DNA from: Liolophura sinensis
Taxonomy: Eukaryota; Mollusca; Polyplacophora; Chitonida; Chitonidae
Reading direction: 5' to 3'
Assembly (NCBI RefSeq): GCF_032854445.1
Contig: NC_088295.1
Coordinates: forward strand, 48,471,385 to 48,535,384
DNA: 64,000 nt
In this document: positions 43,638 through 56,000 of the stretch, piece after piece
Numbering within the stretch: the stretch's first letter is position 1
Layout: the number at the start of each line of letters is the position of its first letter
Translations under genes and position numbers: made by a program
The notes under the pieces: model-generated
What the model saw: only the letters and a program-made list of their open reading frames with translations
Told to the model about the DNA's origin: nothing
The model's database searches: none

Positions 43638-46600
43638 TCAAAGGTCAAAGTTTTCCTCTTCCATTTCATCATCTTCGTTTAACAAAGGCACCTTGACCTC
43701 ATGATTCATGTTGTTCACACTGAGGAGCCTTATATCCTCAAGGGAGATAACTCTACTGTGCATTTGTCGCTGCCTGAATGCACCAATTGTACATACACCA
43801 GTCACTAAGGCACAAAACACTGCAACGCAGAAGTCTGAAAAAATAAACCAGGATTTGAGCTAAAAACAAGCCAACCATACAAAAGATGCTGACTATTTAT
43901 TTATTTATTTGATTGGTGTTTTACACTGTACTCAAGAACATTTCACTTATGTGACGGCGGCCAGCATTACGGTGGGAGGAAAGTGGGCAGGACCCGGGGG
44001 AAACCCACAACAATCTGCAGGTTGCTAAAAGACCTCCCCACCTACAGACAGAGAGGACAGTGATAGCAAAGATGCTGAATAATATTCTCTTTTGCATTAA
44101 TACACATGTACACCTATATTACTTTAATTCTTCTAATTTTTGGTACAGATAGTGGTAGTGTTGAAAGTAGAATATTACATTTCTATACATGCCTTTTGGA
44201 AAAGTAAAGATATGACAATGTTCTCCATTAGATGGTCTAACCATGTGAGAAAAAAGGAACGCAATAATCTTGCTACAATTACATATATATATTGGCTAAA
44301 ATGAGCAGACCAGGTGTCCCAATAATTAGAAGAAATAGAATACTTGATTAGTGTTCTATGTTGTTCTTGAGAACTATTTCACTTGTCTGACAACAATCAG
44401 GTTTATGGGCAGAGCAATGCTGACAGATCCCGGAGAAAAACACACCTAAAAGTTTTAACGAACCAGATGTTTATTAGTGGGATTAATACTCACAAGTAAG
44501 AAGAGTGTAGTTTGTTGCTCTTGTTGCATCACTCTCTCTCTCAACCAGGATGTGCTTCACGTTCTGGAATGACCCATTATTTGGAGCTGGGGTGAGCTCC
44601 AACACATGACACATGAGCTCATAGAAGTCTATGTTACTTAGCACCTCTGTCGTGTAATTCTTTTTAAAAGCTGGTCCATGTGCGATGAAAAAGGGATGCA
44701 TATTCGAAACTGACGGGAAATAACCATGTAATCCCGCTGAAAAACATCAACAATATCATTTCAGCTTTTAAATGTAAAATAGATTTAATATTTAAATCAT
44801 GAATTATTGTCTGTTTCACCTTCATGCGTTTTATATCCAGTTCAAATGACATCATAATATTTTGATGTATATGTATTATGTTGACATATGGATATGTTGG
44901 AATGGAAAATGTCAGTTTTCTGACAGCACACACTGACAGGTATGTGTCCTTAAAGTAAACAAATATTACAGAGTATAGTTTCTTGGAGAGTGTTCCTGGA
45001 GAAATTTTGGTTGTTGGACTGGTGCTTGGCTTTTCATGTTGTTAAAATATTTCCAACTTTACCTTGGTCAAATCACTCTGGCATGTCCTCAAAATTTCAA
45101 CAGGTCACTTCATGACTGAAGCCTTATCCTGAGAAACCAGAACTGACACGGACAATCAGCCTGCCATTCCCTACACTATCTCTATAATTCTGATCACCAA
45201 GCAAAGCCAAAACATTGTAGTGTAAACACAAACAGCTGTAAATTAGTGAGCTTAACCACAGCTAGTGTAACTGTGGTTACATAATTATTTGAGTGAACTC
45301 CATCAATTAACCAGACATAAGATGTGGGTTAAATCCCATTCATGGATATAGAATTTAGCAGATTTTTCAGTCATTGCTCCCTTGTGTAGTTTTTCATGAA
45401 CTTTGTGGGAGACAAACTTCCCTCTAACCAATCTGGTAAGTGACAACTGAGAGACTTTACCAATAACTCACCAAAGATCTGAGCCTTCCATCCATACAAA
45501 ACTGGCATTAAATATGGCATTAAAGAACATGAAGAAATAAAAAGAGAAAAAAAATGAAATACATTAAAAATGTAAATAAACCAGCGCATTACCATCTTTA
45601 TAAGAACCCAAATAAACATGATATTCGAATCTGCTCACTTGTGGAATATTTCTTCTCGTATTCTGCTCTTATCAGATAAAACCCCTCATCAACAGTTATG
45701 ATGAGTGGACTAATGCGGTCATTACTACTGTAGTTCAGCTGTGTCATCAAAGCGTCAGATCTTCTGTAAACTTTCACTTCTCCGTGCTCGGCCTCCATCT
45801 TTTTAAGCTTTCTATAAACTTCTTCTTCCTTCCCTGAAAACACAGAAAAGTAATGTGACAGAGTCATTTGGTTTTTGTTTTGTTTATAATAGCTATCCAT
45901 ATAACGAACATTCCCTGTCCCTGACTGCCCCCGGTACAGGTTAGCTATGACGCGCCTGGGATAAGTCATGTTTATGATGCTGCTTGTATCCACTCCATCG
46001 TATGCAACTAACCTGAAAGGAGTGCTTTATGTTATTTTACTGCCCAGTTCTAAGCCATATCTCATAAGCAGAAACCATATTGTTTACACGATTCTGTCAA
46101 TGTAATAATGAGTTTTAGTTAGTGTTTGTTAGCGTTTATATGTAGTCCTGATAAGCTGCGGGCTACTTATAACAGTTAGTATGACGACGTTTCGCTTGTG
46201 CTAGGTAAAGATGACTGCTACCGAATAACATGGCTACAGCTAGCCGAAAGTTTAAACTGGTGCGCAAGTTGTACAGGCGATCATCACATGTTCAATGTCA
46301 TTTGCCTATTTCTGCATCATAATGTTATGAATCTTGAATATCTTGAATTTTGTTATGACTTGATATTACCACTATTGCACATGTAGTTTTCAATGCAGCT
46401 ATGTGACGATATGTTTCACTGCTCTGTCGTATAATTATACCAGACTTACCAGACATATCTGTTAATTCAGCTGTCGTGATTCACCGCAAAATTGCCCGAT
46501 TAGGATTTCTTGTTTCTAGTACCATTCAATGGTTACTTTCCTTTACACAGTTAATGTTTGTGTATTTAGGCAGACACATATGTCATGACTGTGTGATGTA

Positions 46601-48815
46601 GCGGTATTCTGGGCTGGATATAATGTATCTCCTGGTCAACAGGGTTAATTAAGTTCATCACGATTTGTCTGATAATTTCTTTATCATATCATTTACAACA
46701 ATATTGCTATACTTTTATGTGTTCAGCTTTATAGTTTGTGTTGACAAAATGTAATGGTGCGCACACTTTGCAAAGCATTTACTGTGTATAACTGTGTATA
46801 TGAGACTGTGTATACTAGTAACTGTATATACGATAATAACTAATACCCATAGCTCTGGGCTAAAGATATTTAAACATTCATTATTCTCTAATCTACATGA
46901 ATTGTTTACTGCATTTGTTTGAAATGAACATATCTGTGTAACATTACTTATGTCACATTCTGTGTTTATGTTCATAAGTTAATTCACGGGACCAGTGAAT
47001 ATAATTATACACAAGAAGACCTCGCCACCACAAATCATGTGTGTTTCGTTCTTTTACCATGTTACAGATAAAAAAAAACAAAAAAAAAACACAACAGAAA
47101 CTTAGTCCAAAAAATGTTTTTGTCATGTGATGAATTTTTAGAGGTGAATAAATGTCAGAATATATTACTTTTGGAATGAAAAGTTAAGTGTCTCCAGAAG
47201 GACATCATCCTACCTTCCAAACCAAAAACCAAAGACATTTTATTAAGATGGATAGAGCTATGAGGCAAAATGTGAAATTTAGTCAAGGGCAAAATTTTAG
47301 GCCTTTTACCATACAGCTGAATATAAGAGATCTTCAGTTTATATTACATTGACAATACCCACTATCAAACACTTTTTGTCACAAGGGCTGTGAGAACAGC
47401 AGAGAAAGAAGAATCATCAAGTATTTTGTGTCTAAAAATGGGACTGAAGTAACAACTTAGGTAAATATGTGTCAGATATGCCAAATTTCCACTACACATG
47501 TAACTTAAACTTCATAACAGCTCATGTTTACTTGATCATGCATTTCTATAAAGTTAAGGTTTGAGTCCATGTTCTACTGGATATAGCACATACATTATAA
47601 GGGCCAAATAATACGTCATACTCCCTCTGTGAAAATGATGGGCAAAATTACACCATAAATATTTGCGACAGAAAATCTTTTTTTCCTTTTTTTTTTTTTT
47701 TTTGATTACTTTCCTGTTATGTTGTAATGTTCAACTTTTAAAAGAATACTGGTGCTTATGTTGACTGGGTTTATTTTACAACTTCTACAAAAAATATAGT
47801 CATAGTCATTCACAAATTCAAAATAACCAAATTCCCATCATAACAATTATGCTCTCTGTACAAGGAGTTTGTTTGACAAAGCAGCCAGAGCCACTTGAAT
47901 ATGCATACCTTGGACTGGATTAAGGAATCCCATGCTAGAAAGCTGATAATCCTGATACAAACTTCCTTCAACATACGGTTCAAGACTGATGGATTTGTTA
48001 CTCAAAACTTCAGACATTCCATGGTCTGCAGTTACTAAAATATTCATCACTTCATAAAGCCCTTTATCCTTGAGCTGTTCAATTAAATATCCAATCAGAC
48101 CATCCAGCGCCATTACTGTATCCTTCATCTGTTCTGAGTTTGGACCAAACTCATGACCAATTTCATCTGGTTCTTCAAAATACAGAAGTCCTAAATTAAT
48201 TGGTCTATCGTCCTTAAGAAACCAGCTTATGACAGTGTCGATTCTGGTCCTGTTGTCAACTGTTGTGTCAAAAAGTGGAGGTCCCCTCTGATATGTCGGG
48301 GCGATTCCTTTGACAGCGGCTAATGAATCTGGCCAGAGCATTGATCCAGAGAAACGCTCGTTAGACTTCAACTGATTGGTTACCCAAATTGGCTCCACAC
48401 CAGTATTAAACCACTTGGGGTCAGTCTGATCTGCATTGTCTGCCATGTGAAATTCACCAAGCTTCGGATCATAAAAATTATTGGCCACTATCCCATGGGA
48501 TTCTGCATACATTCCTGTCAGAATTGTATAATGATTTGCCATGGTTACTGTGGGCATCACGTTTTGTACGTGCACAGCTCGCACACCATCCTGCATCAAG
48601 GTGTGGAAGTTTGGGGTGTCGAACTTGTCCACATAATCCCATCGAAACCCGTCGAACAATATCACCAACAAAAGTGGATGATTTGACACTGCTTGCACAG
48701 CACGCGATACAACAACAACCCAGGTGCATATTCCAACAACCTGCTTCCAACAGCTAACTGCACACCGCCTCCCCAGCCACATTTTCTTTGTGAGAATGCT
48801 ACCCCTGTCCCGCAC
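43638..48815 (-). CDS. ENPP4/5-like ectonucleotide pyrophosphatase/phosphodiesterase, complete
   Basis: Exons 47909-48815, 45639-45833, 44494-44736 and 43638-43834 join in phase: 1542 nt, 513 residues from ATG 48815 (or 502 from the Met at 48782, directly before a hydrophobic signal-like stretch). The family hydrolyses extracellular nucleotides and dinucleotides with two zinc ions. All seven expected site residues are present: Asp55 (ILFDGFRWDY), Thr91 (PTVTMANHYT), Asp217 and His221 (EEPDEIGHEFGP), Asp264 and His265 (VTADHGM), and His371 (GLHGY). Exon 4 encodes a single membrane segment (about 448-467) and a short acidic cytosolic tail ending EEENFDL, as in type I membrane ENPP4 and ENPP5. 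The F-P of the usual TFPNHY is M-A here. Whether it is closer to ENPP4 or ENPP5 cannot be settled by eye. Confidence 0.92.
43893..44067 (-). mobile_element. 5'-truncated AAAT-tailed SINE with 11-bp target-site duplication
   Basis: In ENPP intron 3. aaagatgctga is repeated exactly at 43882-43892 and 44068-44078. Confidence 0.85.
44338..44455 (-). mobile_element. old, degenerate SINE-like copy
   Basis: ttgattagtgttctatgttg, ttcttgagaactatttcact, ggtttatgggcagagc and atcccggagaaaa follow the AAAT-SINE order but are strongly diverged. A similar old copy is at 60935-61110. Confidence 0.5.
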
Positions 48816-50056
48816 CTCCTGTCATACGCCTCTCCCTACAACTGCCCCCGCATAATACATTTTGATTTTTTTTCACAACGTCATTCTGCCATTGTTGTTC
48901 ACCGTCTCACATGGTGTGATGTTGCTGATAACCTGCGAGAGAGGGCGCTTTACACGTGATATAATTTGACAGCTCGTCTTCGGTGAATGATGTCAGTCAA
49001 CACTGAACAGTGCACGCAGATGTGCACAGACTTGGTCTGTCTTTGTTAAATGCCCCAAAGGTAGTATTTTGAACATATCAGCGAATCTATTAATTAAAAT
49101 AAATAGGCCAAAACCTACGTGACTATGTCAGTAAAGTCCGTGTTCAGTGTTTTGGTACGTCTATCGTCTCTTCTCACGATTCGAGTTTCGTAGGGTGTTT
49201 GTAAATGCTACAAATGTGTGACTGAGGTAGGCCTACCTAAAAACATTTTGAGGTCGTAGTGGTTGCCAAAAGATGTCATGGCTTAAATTGTAAAGTGGTC
49301 TGTTACGTTTCGACAGACACGACTGAAGTCAGCTTTACAAGTGTGGTTAATTAAATGTGAATATTTCATGACTATGATCGAATTTTCTTGCAGCATCTAC
49401 TGTCAACAAACGTTTGCAACAACAACAACCAATGACAACAATCCATTGTTTGCCATCAACACAACTCTGTCAAGCAGTAATATTAATTAAAAAAAATGTT
49501 ACACGGCATAAAAGTTGAGAAGTTGAGATAGCGGGAGGTGTCACGTGGTAAAAGATATGGCATCATTTTTTAGGGAAAAAAAATGCACTTCTCGTTAAAC
49601 TGTGTAATGAATCCTCCGAAAATGGAAAATGAATGGTTGACATTGACATCACCTTGAATGACAATGATATCACCTGTCATTTAAGATTACGACACAGTAT
49701 AGGAACCATAGCCCAAAGCTAGGCCGGGCATTCCTACCGTAAGATTAGCTGATTTGAATTGCCGGAGGAGATGACAAGAGAGAGTGATCATTCCCCAACT
49801 GCATGTGCAGTAACTCCTCTATATACGAAGCCAGCAACTTGCAATTGGTTTTCCCCAGGGCTGTGACCATCATAATGCTGGCCGCCATTGTATAAGTGAA
49901 ATATTACTCAGTACAATGTAAAACATGAATCAAATCAATAAATAATAAAAAAAAAAAAGTCAATCTTTCTAACAAAATTAGAGAAACTTATTATGTATTT
50001 CCACAGACTTAAATACACGCATTGCATTCTGTTACAGGTTCACACATTTTGTGATC
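48816..50056. promoter_or_regulatory. divergent intergenic region between ENPP and TIPRL
   Basis: The two coding starts point away from each other, 1.24 kb apart, so this interval must hold both 5'UTRs and promoters. No TATA box is evident at a confident position. A SINE fragment lies at 49815-49948, close to the TIPRL start. Confidence 0.5.
49815..49948 (+). mobile_element. 5'-truncated AAAT-tailed SINE upstream of TIPRL
   Basis: agccagcaacttgcaattgg, then ataatgctggccgccattgt, the diverged 3' module tactcagtacaatgtaaaac and an aataaataat tail. Confidence 0.75.
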
Positions 50057-53000
50057 ATGGCTACTGAACGTGCAAAGTCTCGCAGTGTGACAGAACAGTT
50101 TCGTATGGGACCTTGGCTGATCACAACCAGAAAGAGTCACATTCTAGAGTCAGAAGGTCCACAGAGACAGACGTAAGACAGCGTATCACTCATAAGCCAC
50201 ATTTGTGTTTCAGACAGCACGCTTCTACACTGGCCAAATTACAGCAGCAGTGATCAATTTAGCACCTAGTCATGGACAGTGTCCCATGAAGTTTGAAGCT
50301 GCAGGTGCTTTCTACAGCCCAATAAAACAACAACATTTCAAATTACGTTTAACACCTTCCACTTGGTAGCGTGAGTTTCTCCATTGTTTTTGCTTCAAGT
50401 TCCTGCGCATTGGAACACTATGTGGTATGCCGAATTCCAATGAAATGGATATTTAATGCATTGAGTGCGCCGCAACTAGGTTAAAACATACAGCCAGGGG
50501 AGTGAGAATCAGCATCCCGCTTTGGCCTACTGCCTGACCTTTCAACCAAAAAAAATGGAGTGAATCTGAAAAGAGAACTTGACTTAATAATACTGAGATC
50601 CATTATCTTTCCACTAGGATATATTTCAAACAAACTGCAAAAACTTTCATTTACAAGTAACTTCATCATGGACATAAATTTAGGTCATTCACAGCATTTC
50701 TAGTGTTGTTTTGAAAACTGTCATTAGACATTAATGGGAGACTCGAAGACAAGGTACACAAAAGGTCAAAATCGCAGTTGAACAAATCATTTTCTAATGT
50801 GATGTTGCAGCAGTTGTGTACTTCCTGTGTGTTTTATGAGCACACATACATCAATATTTGTGATGTATTAAAGGAATGAGTTCAAGAGCTCATAGCTTTG
50901 GTCCGTTTTGTTTCAGGTTTGAGGGAGTTTTACGAGTTCCCCATTTTTGTCAAGTCTGTTATACCTATATTGTCTGTATCTTTTCAGGTTTGAAAGTAGT
51001 CTGAGATTGCCACAAGTACCTGAGATGATATTTGCTGACAATGTTTTACGCATTCAGCATGATGATGGCTTTGGTCTGGAGTTCAATGCCCTTGACGCTT
51101 TGCGGCGCGTGGATGCTGATCACGATCCTCTCAAGGTGGCTGTTTCTGAGGCTTGGAAGGAAGCCAGGTAAAGAAATAATGATAAAGCACTTGTACAATA
51201 TACTAAAATATTTCAGGATTTGATGTTGGATTGTATAAATGGTTAGAAAATCCTGTTTAATTATTTTGGTTTCCAAATGATGAATTAAAGTAACAACGAG
51301 CATATTTAACACCATTTGCTAAGATTGAGAAAGTATTCCGGTAACTTATGAACAGCCAAGGTTTATATTCTGGGCTAAACTTCATTTCTAACGTGACATC
51401 ATAGTCTCTTAAAGGGTTGATGATGTCGCAGGTGATCTGCCCCTTACTTTTATGATCTTTATTAAGGAATACAGTTCTTGCTGCTTTAGTTGTGTCTTTA
51501 AATTTGGAAGATTGTCCGGCAGTTTCCTCTGCCCATGAACTCGACAGCAGCTATTTCACAGAGAAAATCTAGAGCATTAAACACTAGCCACATAAATACT
51601 ATGGAATTCTGTACTGGATTTTAATGAAGGAACATTAGCAACCAAGGAGTTTTCTCTTGTTATTTTCTGTAATACATCACTGTGAGGAAAGAGGTTCACA
51701 ATCACTGTGGCATAACAGCGGGTATTTTTCACCAGTTGGAACTAGCTTCTGTAGGCAGGCATTGAGAGACCTGTGAATAGGTAGCCTTCAAATTCAGCTG
51801 CCTTGGTACTTATCTGTTAAGGTGCTTTGGAAGTACTATACAGGTATAAATGTGTTGGCATTGCAGCTGCCCACTACAATGAGACACCATTGTGAGTACA
51901 CTGAAATGTTGTAAGTCAGTGTAAGGATAATGTTGTGAGGACTTGGGTGTGCTGTGACAGGGGGAGATAACCACACTCAGTAGTCCAGGCCTGCATGGTT
52001 TCTTGTATATCTGGGGCCAGTTTCATGAAGCATGCTTAGTGTTAAGAGCCAATTCCACAAAGCCACAAATGAAGTGAAAATGAAGTCATGAAACGAATCA
52101 TTCTTCTGTTGTAGAGCTGATTGCGAACACATCAACGACGTACACAAACCATTTGATTGGACGTATACTACAGACTACATGGGCACACTGTTACACAATG
52201 GAGACCACAAACTGAACGTAAGACCTTCAGAATTCTTTTTCGCTGATTCTTCATGTGCTCTGTGAATGTTGATGTATTGTTATCCATATTGCCATTGCAC
52301 TTTGAAGTTTTAAATCAAATATATTTATTTGTTTCATTGTTTCATTTATTTGTTTCATTGTTGTTCAATGTCTTAGTCGAGAATTTTTCAGTTAACGACA
52401 ACGGTCATTTTTATGGATGAAAAACGGTCTAGTGCACAGGGAAAACCACAGACCTTTTGCAAGCTAAACGTACTGCTAAATTTTTCGACGTCAACCTGCG
52501 GATGGTCGTGGGTTTGCCCCGGGTTCTGTCTTGTTTCTTCCCGCCATATTATACGTGAAATATTCTTGAGTACAGCGTAAAACTTCAGTCAGGTAAATAA
52601 ACGTGTAAATTTCTACCCACAGCTCACAGACAAGTCTGGTGTAGACTCTGGATGTATTTAATTCTGTAGGCTCTGTCATGAATTAAATAAATGTTTTTTT
52701 GTTGTAAGGTCTAACTGAAACTTTTTTTTTCCCCAAAATTTGTTTCATCCAAAATTATAATGTGTCTGAATTCTGCTTCTTCATGCACAAACATTTTTTA
52801 TTTTAAAAAAAATGTTGTTATTTTATTGATCTAGTGTTTCTGTACCATTAAAATTGAATATTTTTATCTTCTTGTGTTCTATCCCAAAAAATATTTGTGA
52901 TATATATGTGTTTTTTTGTAACTGATTCTGTTGAAGGTGACAGAGACGTCTGACAGAATAGATTTAGAAAAACTTAAGCAGCGGGAAAAAATTATGTTCT

Positions 53001-56000
53001 ATGATGACATTGTGCTATTTGAAGACGAACTGGCTGACAATGGGGCTTCAGTTTTAAATATCAAAATTGTAAGTTATGAACCATAAATGAAATACATCAT
53101 GTTACTCTACCAGTTTTTAGATTTTATCTGTTGCACACACAAAAAATAATGATAATAAATAAAGCATTAACTTGTAGATATTTCTCAAGAGGTGTGCAGG
53201 CCTTCAGGTATACTAAATTTCAATGTAATTTTTGTTGACATTGGTCTGTTTGTTTTGGTCAAGCCGCCTTAATGTCTTACTTCCTGACCTCTTGACTGAT
53301 GTTCACTGTATTTGCAAAATGTTTCTATCTTTGCACTAATTAACTCATTGATGATGGTAGTGTTAAATTAAAAGAAAGCTTAACTATGAAGAAAGGTTCA
53401 TCATGCAGACAACTGAAATTACTTATATTATTTTTTCAGACGTCGTTTAAGAGTGTTGAATGGCATTCAGATATTTAAATATTGATGGGCTTTATGGGCC
53501 ATATTGACGGTATCTAGGAGCTCTGATGCCACATCACCTCTTTTTTCACCTGATCTTCACCAGTAGAAAGAATTTTTTGGGGACATTATTTCAGTAGTAT
53601 TGTACTTATAGATGAAAATAGTGATTCAAAACATTCATTGTCGTTATTTGAGTTGGATAAGCTTCCTGTGACGTCAGAGTTCTTAAAATCTGATAGTATT
53701 GTCCATAAAGCCGACCGTAGAATTCAAATGTCTAAGCACCTTTTCACAAAAGTCAACAAAAATAAATGAAAGTATATTTATGCATAGTTTTAAGTGACAT
53801 ATTTAGTGGCTTCTGTTGATGTTTAATGGTTTTCTCCCTTTTAAGTATTCAGTGTGGAATAGGGGCCTGTTTTACTGAGCAGGAACTGAATGGGTTTTGC
53901 TCTAATCTTCTTTTGCAAGTTGAACATGAACTGCTTTGTACAGTCCTGTAGTTTAGAGTTATCTGAAATCAGTCTCTCACTAAGCTTATTAATTCACTGG
54001 TTTACATTGTTTTCAAAAATATATGGGCTTCAACTAAAGAATTTGCTCAAAGATTAGAAAAAAGTAAAAATCTGATTAATATAAATATGCTTGAAAAGAT
54101 TCTTCGTGTGCATATTAATTTTAAGTCTTTTGTAACGTGATGACTTGGCAGACTTAGCGAGAAATATTAGAAGGAAATATTACTGAACTATGCATTCGTA
54201 TATAAACTGAAAATTTTATTCTGTGGTATATATATATATTGTTTTGTTTTGTTATGCAGAGGGTTATGCCTTCAAGTTTTTTTCCTCTTGATGCGCCAGT
54301 TTATGAGAGTAGATAACGTGATGATACGAGTCAATGATACAAGAGTATATCATGAGGTTAGTTGTGAAAATATTTGACTTGTCAAAATTGTGAGTTCATA
54401 CAGAGTGAGTGAGTGAGTGAGTGAGTGCTTGGGGTTTAACGTCGTACTCAACAATTTTTCAGTCACATGACGACAAAGGAATCATTAGGGTGCATGTACG
54501 TGTAATGTGCCCCTTTGCTGCAGGACGGATTTCCACCGCTCTTTTATTTAGTGCTGCTTCACTGAGACGACTTACCGAAGGCAAGAAAGTCACCCCGCCC
54601 GAGCCATTGTACTGATACGGGTCAACCAGTCGTTGCACTATCCCCTTCATGCTGAACGCCAAGCGAGGAAGTTACAACTTCCTCTTTTAAAGTGTTAGGT
54701 GTAACTCGATCAAGGATTGATCCTGGATCTACCGGTCCTGAAGCCGACGCTCTACCAACTGTGCTATCCGGGCCGGTCAGTTCATACAGATCCTGGGAAA
54801 TTAAACATTTACTAGACCCGTATGAACTAAAACTCCTCAGTGCTTAAATGAGGCATTATGTGATTTAAATTCAACTTCCATGTCCACATTTTGTGTTGAG
54901 ATATTCATATATGTCAGGTGTGTGTATGAGCATGAATTTATTGATTTTATTTATTTCCTTTATGTTTTACGCTGTACTCAGGAATATTTCCTTTTACAAC
55001 GGCGATCAACATTATGGTGAAAGGAAACGGGGCAGAGCCCTTGGGAAACCAACAAGGTTGCTGGCAGACCTTCCCTCATATGTCCGGAGAGGAAGCCAGC
55101 ATGAGCTGGACATGAACTCACAGCTACTGCATTGATGAGAGGCTCCTGGGTCATTGCGCCAAGCTGGCCCGCTAACCACATTTGCCATTCAGAGTAAAAT
55201 GTACATGCTGTTATAACAGCAGTTTAATTTTAAACATAAAATCTAAAACGTTTATAGCTAGTGTCATTTTTATGGAAATCCACTTGCATTTTATCTTTTT
55301 CAGGCAGACAAGAACTACTTTTTACGAGAATTTACCAGTAGAGACGATAAAGTAACTGATATAAAGGTGAGCACTATATTTTTGTACAGTTTGCATCTAG
55401 TTTTCTTATGGCCGAATCCCACAGCATTTCACAACTGCAACAACAACTGTTAAGTTATTAACTGTTGTAATGACAGACTCAAATTTTTGGCCCACTGGAA
55501 AGAACAAAAGTATTCTGTAGGTAGCACTGATGATTCCTGGTAAATAGCATTATGTATCTAGTGACCTCCTTGAATGGGTTCATATAAATATTTGGTAAAA
55601 AAAAAAATAAATAAAGATATAAAAATCGGAGGAATACATATATGATCTGTCTGATGATTTGTGAAGATAGACATCCATTTCCCAGATTTCAAAAGTGTAT
55701 TAGCAGTTAAACTTGGAATTAACTTTAATCCAGACTAGGGGCCTCCGTGGCTCAGTCGGTTAGCACGCTAGCGCAGCGTAATGACCCAGGAGCCTCTCAC
55801 CAATGCGGTCACTGTGAGTTCAAGTCCAGCTCATGCTGGCTTCCTCTCCGGCCGTAAGTGGGAAGGTCTGTCAGCAACCTACGGATGGTCATGGGTTTCC
55901 CCCGGGCTGTGCCTGGTTTCCACCCACCCTAATGCTGGCGGCCGTCGTGTAAGTGAAATATTCTTGAGTACGGCGTAAAACACCAATCAAATAAATAAAT

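Noticed and set aside
45834-45993. Longer ENPP exon 2 starting at an upstream Met
   Set aside because: The stretch before 45833 has no ENPP similarity, while an acceptor at 45833 restores both phase and family alignment with exon 1.
4957-48815. AK9 and ENPP as a functional nucleotide-metabolism cluster
   Set aside because: One is cytosolic or flagellar and the other extracellular; they are 4.8 kb apart with separate 3' and 5' regions and no shared signal.
55738-55810. Functional tRNA gene at the SINE head
   Set aside because: Only A- and B-box-like sequence is present, no cloverleaf with paired acceptor stem could be drawn, and the unit is repeated with a SINE body.
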